A model generated the notes under the pieces. That model was given only the letters and a program-made list of their open reading frames with translations, ran no database searches and was not told the origin of the DNA. Below, piece after piece: positions 6,954-15,292 of a stretch of DNA of 23,618 nucleotides. Source of the stretch: CAZXCQ01 sp964639275 (lineage in GTDB: Bacteria; Desulfobacterota; DSM-4660; Desulfatiglandales; Desulfatiglandaceae); contig CAZXCQ010000072.1 in the NCBI GenBank assembly GCA_964639275.1, positions 1 to 23,618 on the forward strand, read 5' to 3'. Every line of letters begins with the position of its first letter. The first letter of the stretch is position 1. Position numbers and translations under genes: made by a program.

Positions 6954-8954
6954 ATGAAAGCTGTGGTCCTGGCCTATCATAACATCGGTTGTATCGGCAT
7001 CGAGGCATTGTTGCGGAATGACTTTCAAATCGCCGCTGTCTTTACGCACCGGGATGATCCAGGGGAGACCATCTGGTTTGGCTCGGTTGCAGAGCTTGCC
7101 GCATCATACAATATTGCGGTCTATGCCCCTGATGACATCAACCACCCCATCTGGATTCAAAAGATAAGAGAGCTTAAACCTGATATCATCTTCTCTTTCT
7201 ACTATCGCCATATTGTGAGGCCACCCATCCTGGAGATCCCTCCTTTGGGATGTCTTAACCTCCACGGATCCCTCCTGCCGAGATATCGCGGGAGATGCCC
7301 CATCAATTGGGTCCTTTTAAAGGGTGAAAGGGAAACGGGTGTGACCTTACACTACATGACGCCCAGGCCTGATGCCGGAGATATCGTGTCCCAGGAAAAG
7401 GTCCCGATCTCTGAGGATGACACGGCCAGGACACTCCACGAAAAGATGGCAGAGGCATCTTCCGGGATGCTTGACCGAATCCTCCCTGAAATAGGAAAAG
7501 GGACTGCCCCACGGTTTCCTCAGGATCATTCCAGGGCCACCTACTACGGTGGACGACGACCCGAGGATGGGGAAATCGACTGGGGCCGAACGGCAAAGGA
7601 GGTGAGGGATCTGGCCAGGGCGATTTCGCACCCGTATCCAGGGGCCTTTAGTCACGTGGGGGAGAGGAAATGCCTTTTCTGGAAGGTCAGGGATCTCCCT
7701 GGTAGCGGCGACCCGGCACGGGGCCCGGGCACCGTCGTGTCCACCGATCCCCTAGTGATCGCCTGTGGAAAGGGGGCAGTGGAGGTCCTGTTTGGCCAGG
7801 CTGACGGAGGGGTGTATATGAGCGGGGCCCAGCTTGCCCGTGAGCTCAAGCTCTTTGAGGGGATGCGGTTTGGACCTTGCATGGCAAGCCGGATAGAAGC
7901 GGGCAGAAAGAAGAGGGTCCTTATCCTGGGCGTTGATGGTTTTATCGGTAATGCCCTCAGCGAACGGCTCCTTGAAAGTGGCAATTACGAAGTCCACGGC
8001 ATGGACCTCAGGTCCGACTCTATTCAGCGGCTCCTGGACCGGCCCGGGTTCTTTTTTGATGAAGGGGATATCTCCATCCATCGTGAATGGATCGAATATC
8101 ACGTTACAAAATGCGATATCGTGATCCCGCTGGTCGCCATTGCCACGCCGATCGAATATACGCGAAACCCTATCCGGGTCTTTGAACTCGATTTTGAAGA
8201 AAACCTGCGGGTCGTACGGTATTGTCTCAAATACAAAAAACGCATCGTTTTTCCTTCCACCTCCGAGGTCTACGGGATGTGCCGCGACGAGGAGTTTGAT
8301 GAAGACAGCTCCAATCTGGTGCTGGGACCCATACAGAAGGAAAGGTGGATCTATTCCTGCTGCAAGCAGCTCCTGGACCGGGTGATCTGGGCCTACGGAG
8401 AACAAGAGGGGTTAAGGTTTACGCTCTTTAGACCATTCAACTGGATCGGGCCCCGGCTTGACAGCCTTACATCGGCGCGCATCGGGAGTTCACGGGCGAT
8501 CACCCAGCTGATCCTGAGTCTTGTGGAGGGTACCCCGATCCAGCTCATCGACTCCGGTAACCAGAAACGCTGTTTTACGGATGTCTCCGATGGGGTAGAG
8601 TGTCTATACCGGATCATTGAGAACAGGGATGGTATCTGCGATGGCCGGATAATCAATATCGGCAATCCGGACAACGAGGCCAGCATCAGAGGGTTGGCCG
8701 AGCTGCTGGTGGAGAAATTTGAAAGGCATCCGCTAAAGTCAAGCTTTCCCCCCTTTGCGGGGTACTGCGAGATAGAAAGCCGCTCTTACTACGGCCCCGG
8801 CTACCAGGACATTGAACACCGCAAACCCAGCATCCGCAATGCCCGGCGTCTGTTGGGCTGGGCACCCGTTGTGGGGCTTGAACAATCGGTGGAGCAAACG
8901 CTGGATTTCTTTCTCCGCGAGGCCCTGAGGTCGCAAGAGTTCCAGGTCGCATGA
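6954..8954 (+). CDS. arnA: ArnA, bifunctional UDP-L-Ara4N formyltransferase / UDP-glucuronate decarboxylase
   Basis: This 666-residue cytosolic enzyme has two domains. The N-terminal formyltransferase uses N10-formyl-tetrahydrofolate to formylate UDP-L-Ara4N. It carries N102, H104 (LNLHGSLLPRYRG) and D140 (TPRPDAGD), at the same positions as in the E. coli enzyme. The C-terminal SDR-type decarboxylase, from about residue 318, oxidises and decarboxylates UDP-glucuronate. It has the NAD loop GVDGFIGN, then S437-E438 in PSTSEVYG, Y467/K471 (WIYSCCK) and R623 (DIEHRKPSI), a constant offset of +4 from E. coli S433/E434/Y463/K467/R619. ATG 6954 follows AAAGGA at seven bases. All essential residues I know for both activities are present. 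No ugd gene to make UDP-glucuronate is visible here. Confidence 0.97.
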   Translation: MKAVVLAYHNIGCIGIEALLRNDFQIAAVFTHRDDPGETIWFGSVAELAASYNIAVYAPDDINHPIWIQKIRELKPDIIFSFYYRHIVRPPILEIPPLGCLNLHGSLLPRYRGRCPINWVLLKGERETGVTLHYMTPRPDAGDIVSQEKVPISEDDTARTLHEKMAEASSGMLDRILPEIGKGTAPRFPQDHSRATYYGGRRPEDGEIDWGRTAKEVRDLARAISHPYPGAFSHVGERKCLFWKVRDLPGSGDPARGPGTVVSTDPLVIACGKGAVEVLFGQADGGVYMSGAQLARELKLFEGMRFGPCMASRIEAGRKKRVLILGVDGFIGNALSERLLESGNYEVHGMDLRSDSIQRLLDRPGFFFDEGDISIHREWIEYHVTKCDIVIPLVAIATPIEYTRNPIRVFELDFEENLRVVRYCLKYKKRIVFPSTSEVYGMCRDEEFDEDSSNLVLGPIQKERWIYSCCKQLLDRVIWAYGEQEGLRFTLFRPFNWIGPRLDSLTSARIGSSRAITQLILSLVEGTPIQLIDSGNQKRCFTDVSDGVECLYRIIENRDGICDGRIINIGNPDNEASIRGLAELLVEKFERHPLKSSFPPFAGYCEIESRSYYGPGYQDIEHRKPSIRNARRLLGWAPVVGLEQSVEQTLDFFLREALRSQEFQVA

Positions 8955-9019
8955 GGAGAAGGATCGGTATGCAGCCCCCGGCCAAGAAAATGTGAAGGGG
9001 GAGGTCTCTTGGGCATCCC

Positions 9020-9934
9020 ATGCAGATAGGCCTCAGAATCGATGTGGATAGCTTCAGGGGGACCAGATATGGCGTCCCCAACCTCTGTCAACTCCTGGAT
9101 GCCCAGGCCGTAAAGGCCTCTTTCTTTTTTTCCGTGGGCCCCGACAACATGGGACGACATATCTGGCGGATGTTCCGGCCCTCCTTTTTCTGGAAGATGG
9201 TGAGAACCAGGGCCCCCGGATTATATGGCTGGGACATCCTATTCAGGGGAACATTCGGGCAAGGGCCCGTCATCGGCGACAAGCTCGGCCCCATAATCCG
9301 TTCTGCCGCCAGCGCCGGCCACGAGGTGGGTCTCCATGCCTGGGATCATCACGCCTGGCAGGCACGCATCGATTCGATGGACGGCAACAGGATATGTGGG
9401 GAGATCGGCAAAGGCGTCGCGTCTTTAAAGAAAATCACCGGGATAGCGCCTCCCTGTTCGGCCTCCCCCGGCTGGAGATGCAACGATTCGGTGCTCCTTG
9501 AAAAGGACCGGTTTCCTTTTGACTTTAACAGCGATTGCAGGGGGCAGGACATATTTTACCCCGTTATCCGGGGAAAGAAATTGTCCCAACCCCAGGTTCC
9601 TGTCACCCTTCCCACCTATGACGAGGTGATCGGCCGAAAAGGGATAAAGAACAGCAATTACAATAACTACCTCCTCTCACTCCTCAAACCCAACGGGCTC
9701 AATATCCTCACCATCCACGCCGAGGTCGAGGGCCTTGCCCTTATTGAAATGTTCAAGGATTTTGTGACGATGGCAAGATCTAGGGGTGCCTCCTTTGTCC
9801 CTCTGGGGAAGATCCTGAGAGACACCCCTCACATTGCGGCCGCGGCCATTGTCCCGACGCAGATTCAGGGACGCGAGGGATGGGTCTCCTCTCAGGCCCC
9901 AATAGGATCGCCCGTGCAAGGATATGGATCATGA
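9020..9934 (+). CDS. arnD: ArnD, 4-deoxy-4-formamido-L-arabinose-phosphoundecaprenol deformylase
   Basis: This NodB/polysaccharide deacetylase-fold protein of 304 residues removes the formyl group from undecaprenyl-phosphate-L-Ara4FN at the cytoplasmic face before flipping. Metal and catalytic motifs include LRIDVDSFRGT (D8, D10) near the start, GHEVGLHAWDHHAWQ (H106, H110) and the C-terminal ILTIHAEVEG. ASPGWRC matches the middle ArnD block. Length fits the family (about 300). The ATG at 9020 has only a weak ribosome site; a GGGGGAGG lies 15 bases away, in the 65-base gap after arnA. The stop overlaps the arnT ATG (ATGA at 9931-9934). Context and motifs agree. Confidence 0.93.
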   Translation: MQIGLRIDVDSFRGTRYGVPNLCQLLDAQAVKASFFFSVGPDNMGRHIWRMFRPSFFWKMVRTRAPGLYGWDILFRGTFGQGPVIGDKLGPIIRSAASAGHEVGLHAWDHHAWQARIDSMDGNRICGEIGKGVASLKKITGIAPPCSASPGWRCNDSVLLEKDRFPFDFNSDCRGQDIFYPVIRGKKLSQPQVPVTLPTYDEVIGRKGIKNSNYNNYLLSLLKPNGLNILTIHAEVEGLALIEMFKDFVTMARSRGASFVPLGKILRDTPHIAAAAIVPTQIQGREGWVSSQAPIGSPVQGYGS

Positions 9935-11580
9935 GTAGGTTGTCCGTTTTGATCATCGGGCTCTTTTTGCTGATCTATATCGTTCCGCTCGGAGTCCGGC
10001 CCATTGCCGTTCCTGATGAGGCCCGCTACGCCGAGATCCCAAGAGAGATGATCGTTTCAAGGGACTGGGTGGTACCCCGTCTCAATGGGCTATGCTATTT
10101 TGAAAAGCCGGTGCTGGGCTACTGGATTAACGCCGTAAGCCTGACCCTCTTTGGTGAGAACGAATTTGCGGCCCGTCTTCCCTCAGCTATCTCAGCAGGA
10201 ATCACGGGGTTGATGCTCTTTCTATTGGTCAGAAAGTATGGCGGGGGATATCCGGCGGGCATTTTTGCGGCTGCTGCATTTTTGACCTCGCTGTTTGTCT
10301 TCGCCATCGCCACCGTAAATATACTGGATACCGGCCTTTCCATGTTCCTGACCGGTGCCATGGTCTTTTTCTTTTTTGCCTACCGCGAAACCAAGGCCCG
10401 GAAAAAAGCTCTCTTTCTCGCCCTCTTTGGGGTCTTTTGTGGCCTTGCATTTCTCGTAAAAGGCTTCCTTGCCTTTGCAGTGCCTGCGATAGCCATAGTG
10501 CCCTTTTTGATATGGGAGCGTCGGTCCAGAGACCTGTTCAGGCTTCCCTGGCTGCCAGTGGTGGCTGCCATTGGGGTTGTTTTGCCGTGGGCGGTAATGA
10601 TACACCAAAGGGACGGCGACTACTGGAACTACTTTTTCTGGACCGAACACATAAGCCGTTTTACATCCCCTAACCGGGGTCAGCACCCGGAGCCTTTCTG
10701 GTATTTCATTCCGATATTGATAGGCGGGGCATTGCCGTGGACGGCGCTTTTCCCCGCTGCCATTTCCGGCGTGGGGAGAAGGGGTGTCAAAGAACCGCTA
10801 GTCCGTTTCGCCATCTGCTGGTTGTTTTTTCCCTTCCTCTTTTTTTCCGCCTCCAGTGGCAAACTCGCTCCATACATCCTGCCCTGTTTCCCACCCCTTG
10901 CCATTTTTATCGCCGTTGGACTCCTGAATTATCTTCGAGGAGGAAAGGAAAAGGCGTTTACCATCGGTGCGGCATCGCTTGCGGTACTGGTCTGTATCTT
11001 TGCCGTTGGACTGTTCTTGGGTATGACGATGGGGCTCCCTGCCTTGAAGCCCTATGGGGAGGGGGAAACCTGGAAATGGATCGCTGCCCTGATAGGGTTT
11101 TTCGCCTGGAGCATATTGGCGTTTCTTGCCACCCGGCAACAGGGTGAACTGAGAAAGATTACCCTCTACGCCGTGGCCCCGCTGCTGTTCATGTTCAGTT
11201 CACACTTTGTCGTGCCGGAAAAGATCCTGGCGGGAAGGGCCCCTGGAGGGCTTCTCATGCGAAACCTCGACAGGATCTCCGCTGAAACCATTCTGGTCTC
11301 TGACGATCAAGCGGTATCCGGGGTCTGCTGGTTTTATAAACGGGACGATGTCCACCTCCTCGAGGACAGCGGAGAACTCGCCTATGGACTAACCCACGAC
11401 AGTTCAAAAAAACACCGCCTATTGACCGTTGACGATTTTGCTGACCTCATCCGGAAGAGGTCCGGCGGGAGCGGGGTGGGACTCGTCATGGACAGCGAGC
11501 GATACACAAGATACAAAGACCGGCTCCCCAGACCGGTTTTTCAGGACCAGGGGTGGGGATTCGTTTTTAGCCGATTCTGA
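9931..11580 (+). CDS. arnT: ArnT, undecaprenyl-phosphate-L-Ara4N:lipid A transferase
   Basis: This GT39 inner-membrane glycosyltransferase of 549 residues attaches L-Ara4N to lipid A phosphates on the periplasmic face, which lowers negative charge and typically gives polymyxin resistance. After the first membrane helix (residues 4-20) comes RPIAVPDEARYAEIPREM with the catalytic acidic pair D29-E30, then FEKPVLGYW. About a dozen hydrophobic segments follow, including CGLAFLVKGFLAFAVPA. A C-terminal soluble region of about 110 residues completes the protein. ATG 9931 overlaps the arnD stop, so I prefer it to the in-frame start at 9880. It ends the plus-strand operon and converges with the CgeB-like gene. 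Being last in an arn operon makes the L-Ara4N assignment safer than for its homologue at 191-1861. Confidence 0.93.
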   Translation: MSRLSVLIIGLFLLIYIVPLGVRPIAVPDEARYAEIPREMIVSRDWVVPRLNGLCYFEKPVLGYWINAVSLTLFGENEFAARLPSAISAGITGLMLFLLVRKYGGGYPAGIFAAAAFLTSLFVFAIATVNILDTGLSMFLTGAMVFFFFAYRETKARKKALFLALFGVFCGLAFLVKGFLAFAVPAIAIVPFLIWERRSRDLFRLPWLPVVAAIGVVLPWAVMIHQRDGDYWNYFFWTEHISRFTSPNRGQHPEPFWYFIPILIGGALPWTALFPAAISGVGRRGVKEPLVRFAICWLFFPFLFFSASSGKLAPYILPCFPPLAIFIAVGLLNYLRGGKEKAFTIGAASLAVLVCIFAVGLFLGMTMGLPALKPYGEGETWKWIAALIGFFAWSILAFLATRQQGELRKITLYAVAPLLFMFSSHFVVPEKILAGRAPGGLLMRNLDRISAETILVSDDQAVSGVCWFYKRDDVHLLEDSGELAYGLTHDSSKKHRLLTVDDFADLIRKRSGGSGVGLVMDSERYTRYKDRLPRPVFQDQGWGFVFSRF

Positions 11581-11712
11581 TGAACCTTCTCAAAAACCGG
11601 GGGGTAATGGATTCTGCCACGGGCAGGGGGTCTATTTTCTTCCACATGCCACACCTTTTCCCCTGCTTATTGAGATGTTAAACCCTGACTCAAACGCCGT
11701 GGGATCTCCTTT

Positions 11713-11778
11713 GTATCAATTTAGCTGTTTTCAAAACGGAATCCCCATTGCTCAGCTTTCAAACGGCCAAAGTGTTAC
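11713..11778 (+). repeat. Dispersed palindromic element, copy D (internally deleted)
   Basis: Both ends are present (ATCAATTTAGCTGTTTTCAA and TTTCAAACGGCCAAAGTG), but the segment holding the left hairpin arm is missing, leaving only CGGAATCCCCATTGC. The copy lies in the 205-base gap between the convergent ends of arnT (11580) and the CgeB-like gene (11786). The rest of that gap, from about 11654, shares the CCTTTTCCCC, TTGAGATGTTA and TATCAATTTAGCT blocks with bases 1-50. I see no clear hairpin-plus-T-run terminator in it. Confidence 0.65.
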
Positions 11779-11785
11779 TCTCTTT

Positions 11786-12940
11786 TTAGATGAGACCCAT
11801 GAGGCCAAAGACCTTTTCAAATCTCATCTCCCAGGTGTGCTCACTCCGGGCACGGCGAAATCCCTTTTTCCGGATCTCTTCGGCCTCTTCAGGGTTTGAA
11901 AGAAGATATCTTATCTTCTCAATAAGATCGTCGAAATCAGTATAGGTAACAACCTCCCTCCCCAGATCATACCAGCGTGCCAGTTCGGGATGATATTCGG
12001 TCAGGTAAAGTCCCCCGCTCATCGGGACCTCAAAATCCCGGCCTTTTAGAGAGAAACTGTCCTTGAATCTATCGACCCCACCGAAACCAAGATTGACCCT
12101 GCTCCTGGAATACATCCGGATCATTTCCTCTGTGGAGAGCGGCCCATTTGGCCATCGATAACCATAGGCCTCCACATCAATTCCTTGACGTTCAAGCCTT
12201 TGAACGATCTCTGGACGATTTCCATAACACTGGCCGACAAAAGAGACATCAACCGTTTTCTGAGTGTCAAAGGGCCTGTGCAACTCCGGATTGGCGCCTT
12301 CTGGAAGATAGATGGGCAGGGCTCCCTCGACGCAGTATTTCTTTACGGCATCTGCCGTGGTCGTCCAGCAGAGATCAAAGTGACCACAGATATCTCTGGA
12401 TCCCATGGCCTGACCTTTATAGAGCTTTCCGATAAACCCCTCTTTGTCGTTCAAAAACATGTTGACCATGGGGATGCCCAGGCCGCCCATCTTCTGAACC
12501 GTGGCCGGCGTTACATTCTCTCCGGAGAGATAGGCAAAGATCACATCAATCGGGTATTCGCCTGCCCACCGGTCTAATGTGGCCAGCAGGTCACGGTTCA
12601 TTTCTGCCTTGACCGAAATACGCCAGTCTTTTCTGTCATGATCAAACCTTTCGAACCAGTCGTAATGCAAGACCGTTCCGAATTTCTCGAGAGAGGGTTT
12701 GAGCGACGCGTTTTCCCAGTTGTAATGGTGATAGATGGCAACAATCGTCAAACCGCCTTTTGGCTTTGGCCTTTGGTTGGGGAATTTGGCCCTTATGGTC
12801 CTCTGGATGGCCGTCTCATCGGGTATAGAGAGGCCCTGGGATTCAGAGATCCGCTCATAGTGCCTCAGTTCACGTTCAAGCGCGATCTTGTTTTTCCATG
12901 CCCTCAATTGGTTTCTATATCCTTTTAATGGGTCACCCAT
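11786..12940 (-). CDS. CgeB-like GT-B glycosyltransferase
   Basis: This 384-residue protein has the GT-B arrangement of the CgeB/Glyco_trans_1_2 group. After a charged helical N-terminus it has a first Rossmann domain (LTIVAIYHHYNW) and the segment GIPMVNMFLNDKEGF. It then shows VDVSFVGQCYGNRPEIVQRL and a C-terminal SLKGRDFEVPMSGGLYLTEY region, ending with VVTYTDFDDLIEKIRYLLSN and a closing SEHTWEMRF helix. This group includes sugar transferases of spore coats and O-antigens whose substrates are mostly unknown. Its ATG lies within the 8-base overlap with the preceding gene, so the two are translationally coupled. It is last in the minus-strand LPS block, suggesting a role in decorating core or O-chain. 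The donor sugar cannot be read from the sequence. Confidence 0.8.
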   Translation of the reverse strand: MGDPLKGYRNQLRAWKNKIALERELRHYERISESQGLSIPDETAIQRTIRAKFPNQRPKPKGGLTIVAIYHHYNWENASLKPSLEKFGTVLHYDWFERFDHDRKDWRISVKAEMNRDLLATLDRWAGEYPIDVIFAYLSGENVTPATVQKMGGLGIPMVNMFLNDKEGFIGKLYKGQAMGSRDICGHFDLCWTTTADAVKKYCVEGALPIYLPEGANPELHRPFDTQKTVDVSFVGQCYGNRPEIVQRLERQGIDVEAYGYRWPNGPLSTEEMIRMYSRSRVNLGFGGVDRFKDSFSLKGRDFEVPMSGGLYLTEYHPELARWYDLGREVVTYTDFDDLIEKIRYLLSNPEEAEEIRKKGFRRARSEHTWEMRFEKVFGLMGLI

Positions 12941-13865
12941 CCTGGCCGTTTCTCAGGGTATACAATCTGGGTCCATTTGATTTGTCTTCTCGACCGTTCA
13001 TCATGTTCAATACATGCCCGGCATCAATTGCCGGAATCGAAAAGGTGGTGGCCACCTCCACGCAGACCAGCAGGGATCCGATCCCGGCACCCACCAGGCA
13101 AAGGTCTGTATCAGGAGGTATCTTCTCCATAATCGTCTTCCGGATGGATGCCCACCGTGTGGCAACATAGCGTTCAGGGGTCTGAGTGAAAGTGATTTCC
13201 GGGTTGCTGGAAAATCGTCCAAACCACCGGAAACACAAATCCATGTTACATTCCGGGCCAATGATGCAGAGTTTTTTGTTATCCACAATTTGGGAGAATT
13301 CCCCTGAAGTCAGATATGCGTATACCACATAGAACGGTAAATAGTTCTCACCGCTCAGGTCTATCCGGTTATTGAAAAGAAACTCCACAAATTCCAGGGC
13401 CGAACTATGGTTCTTCCGCCTGTGCAGAAACGACATAAAGCGGTTTTCAGGGCGTTTGGCGTTTCCAGGGAAAATCAGCGGGGCCAATTTCCCTGTTTGA
13501 CCAAGAACACCGAGGGCTTTGATATGGAGGGGGATAGCCTTTTTTATGGCATCTACAGATTCGGCCTGTTCATAGAGGCCGTTGCATCGCAGGTCATGGG
13601 CGTAGAAGGCATATTCGCCATCAGCAAATCGGACGATTGGTGCAGGATTTCGGGTGGATAATCTCTCATGAACAAAACGGTGCAAGATCTCAAAGTAATC
13701 ATCGCCTCGCAACACACCCCGATAAAAGAGACCTGTCTCCTCCTCGACCAACTCCGGCCGGTTGACCTCCAATACGGGCGTATTATCAATCCCTTTTAGC
13801 AAGAGATCGGCAAAATGGAATGTCCCCGTATTTATCAGATGTTCAAGGCGGTATGTCTTTTTCAT
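12933..13865 (-). CDS. Putative GT-D fold (DUF1792-like) glycosyltransferase
   Basis: This protein of about 310 residues shows the hallmarks I associate with the GT-D/DUF1792 family. An early IVRFADGEYAFY block contains the D-G-E motif proposed to bind metal and nucleotide sugar. LCIIGPECN follows, and near the C-terminus LCLVGAGIGSLLVC and IPAIDAGHVLNM match the family's 'GxGxxA…A.D.GH' ending. I start at ATG 13865 (MKKTYRLEHL), with AGGGGGG just upstream, rather than the upstream in-frame start at 13919, which would overlap the WaaL-like gene. It sits 7 bases after that gene and overlaps the CgeB-like gene by 8. Known GT-D enzymes elongate sugars on glycoproteins in Gram-positive bacteria. 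A role in LPS here would be inferred from position only. Confidence 0.6.
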   Translation of the reverse strand: MKKTYRLEHLINTGTFHFADLLLKGIDNTPVLEVNRPELVEEETGLFYRGVLRGDDYFEILHRFVHERLSTRNPAPIVRFADGEYAFYAHDLRCNGLYEQAESVDAIKKAIPLHIKALGVLGQTGKLAPLIFPGNAKRPENRFMSFLHRRKNHSSALEFVEFLFNNRIDLSGENYLPFYVVYAYLTSGEFSQIVDNKKLCIIGPECNMDLCFRWFGRFSSNPEITFTQTPERYVATRWASIRKTIMEKIPPDTDLCLVGAGIGSLLVCVEVATTFSIPAIDAGHVLNMMNGREDKSNGPRLYTLRNGQDG

Positions 13866-13872
13866 GGCCCCC

Positions 13873-15216
13873 CTATTCGGGAACCCGCGGGGAAATCTCC
13901 GGGTCACCCTCCATGCCAAGACGCCACAAAATCGTTGCCATTGAAAAGATCAAAAAGAGCATGGTCTCTGTTAGGTGATTAAAAACCGGTTCAAAAAGCC
14001 CTACAACAAAGAAGAAGACAGAGAGAGACAATATACAAAGCCCCCAGCCCTTAATAAAGTCGTCTTTTCTATCTAAGATGAGCTTCCAGCACATGTAGAC
14101 GAATACTGATAGGATATACAAAAACAGGGCAAGGCCAACCAGACCGGTCCTCACCGCTATGCTGAACAACATATTGTGAGGGGAGCTGAAAAATTCATAG
14201 GACCAGTATTCGGGGGGGATCTGGGACATGTATGTCTCAGGGCTGATGAGGTGGCTGGTCGCGTATGTCTGCATACCAAAGCCGATCCCGGTTATGGGAT
14301 AATCCTTTATGATCTCAAAGGAACGATAATTGGTGCTGATCCTTGGATAGTTGGTCCGCGTATCAAATAGGCGGTCCTTTATGGGCGTCGTTGCAACAGC
14401 AATTAGCATGACTCCCAAAAAGGCCAGCATCGCCCTTTTATATCTGAAAAACAAGATGATTAGCCCCAGAAACATGGCAACCATGGTGCCACGGGTCTGG
14501 GTCAAGATCGTCGCTGCCGACAATGGGATGAGACAAAAAAGCAGGACGATTATATAAGACCACCGGATCTTTGTAAATAACAGGTGCAGGCAGAGAAGTA
14601 TCGCAAACGCGGCCACCATGCTAATCCGATTGCAGGGGATCTGATCGAAGTTGACAAGCCTCTCTGACAGGCCGTGTCCCAAAATGGCATAAAAATAGAC
14701 TACTGCGCCGATCGAAAAAACAGTGGCAGACACCACCATGATCCATGAAAGCCCGGTCAGGTGTCTTTTTGACCCGAAGAAGTTAATTATCATAAAGTAC
14801 AGCATCATGTACCTGAGCAGATGAGAATAGAAATCGTGTGTGCTGTTTTTTGTGTCCAGCGCAAAAAAAATGCCCAAAAATGCCCACAGGGCAAAAAATG
14901 CGAATGGGAGCAAGAGCGGTGTCCGAAAGGAAAACCTGGTCCGTCCGAAGACTACCAGAACGAGCACAATGGATGCAGACAGATAAAAACAGATCTCTTT
15001 GATGGATGTGGTGTGTGGAAAGGGGTTAAAAAAGATGAGCATCCCCAACAACAGCGGGATACTTTGCTTCAGGAGCCCAAAAAACTGAAAGGGGGTGGTG
15101 GTTCTTGTTATCTGTGATCTTATATGGGCATACACTGCGATGTCGATGTTTCTTCTCAATAGATCGTAGCAATTTAGCCTTTTGAAATCCGGGGTATGGG
15201 GATTCCGGACCCCCAT
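13873..15216 (-). CDS. O-antigen ligase/polymerase family membrane protein (WaaL-like)
   Basis: This integral membrane protein of the Wzy_C/O-antigen ligase family would join undecaprenyl-linked O-antigen to lipid A-core in the periplasm. About a dozen hydrophobic segments are visible. The conserved TQTRGT lies before a basic cytoplasmic stretch. The large periplasmic loop contains YPITGIGFGMQTY and SSPHNMLFSIAVRTGLVGL, with the His typical of WaaL. The start is uncertain. ATG 15216 has GGAGAGG upstream, but both lie inside palindromic element copy C, which then encodes the first 19 residues. TTG 15159 or GTG 15135 would start after the repeat and still leave 26 or more residues before the first helix. 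It follows msbA and precedes the GT-D and CgeB-like genes. A Wzy polymerase role is the main alternative. Confidence 0.8.
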   Translation of the reverse strand: MGVRNPHTPDFKRLNCYDLLRRNIDIAVYAHIRSQITRTTTPFQFFGLLKQSIPLLLGMLIFFNPFPHTTSIKEICFYLSASIVLVLVVFGRTRFSFRTPLLLPFAFFALWAFLGIFFALDTKNSTHDFYSHLLRYMMLYFMIINFFGSKRHLTGLSWIMVVSATVFSIGAVVYFYAILGHGLSERLVNFDQIPCNRISMVAAFAILLCLHLLFTKIRWSYIIVLLFCLIPLSAATILTQTRGTMVAMFLGLIILFFRYKRAMLAFLGVMLIAVATTPIKDRLFDTRTNYPRISTNYRSFEIIKDYPITGIGFGMQTYATSHLISPETYMSQIPPEYWSYEFFSSPHNMLFSIAVRTGLVGLALFLYILSVFVYMCWKLILDRKDDFIKGWGLCILSLSVFFFVVGLFEPVFNHLTETMLFLIFSMATILWRLGMEGDPEISPRVPE

Positions 15217-15237
15217 ACCCCTCTCCAAGTGCCAATG
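15166..15237 (-). repeat. Dispersed palindromic element, copy C
   Basis: This is a complete hairpin core on the minus strand. The arms GGGGTATGGGG (15191-15201) and CCCCATACCCC (15211-15221) are perfectly complementary over 11 bases with a 9-base loop. The flanks AATTTAGCCTTTTGAAAT and TCTCCAAGTGCCAATG match the ends of the other copies in reverse. The copy lies between msbA and the WaaL-like gene and overlaps the likely start of the latter. Relative to the copy at 23548, one base pair of the stem is exchanged on both arms. Confidence 0.85.
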
Positions 15238-15292
15238 CCCTGCCAGAGGCGGGGCAGGATACCGGGCTGGCCGACTGCCAGGCCAACCCTGA

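Noticed and set aside
7752..8405. 217-codon minus-strand frame opposite arnA
   Set aside because: It is antisense to the catalytic decarboxylase domain of arnA, which is certain. No recognisable domain is seen in the antisense product.
15191..15221. Hairpin as a Rho-independent terminator of msbA
   Set aside because: The stem is strong, but no T-run follows on the minus strand (GGATTTCAAAAGG). The same hairpin also lies upstream of genes elsewhere in the window.
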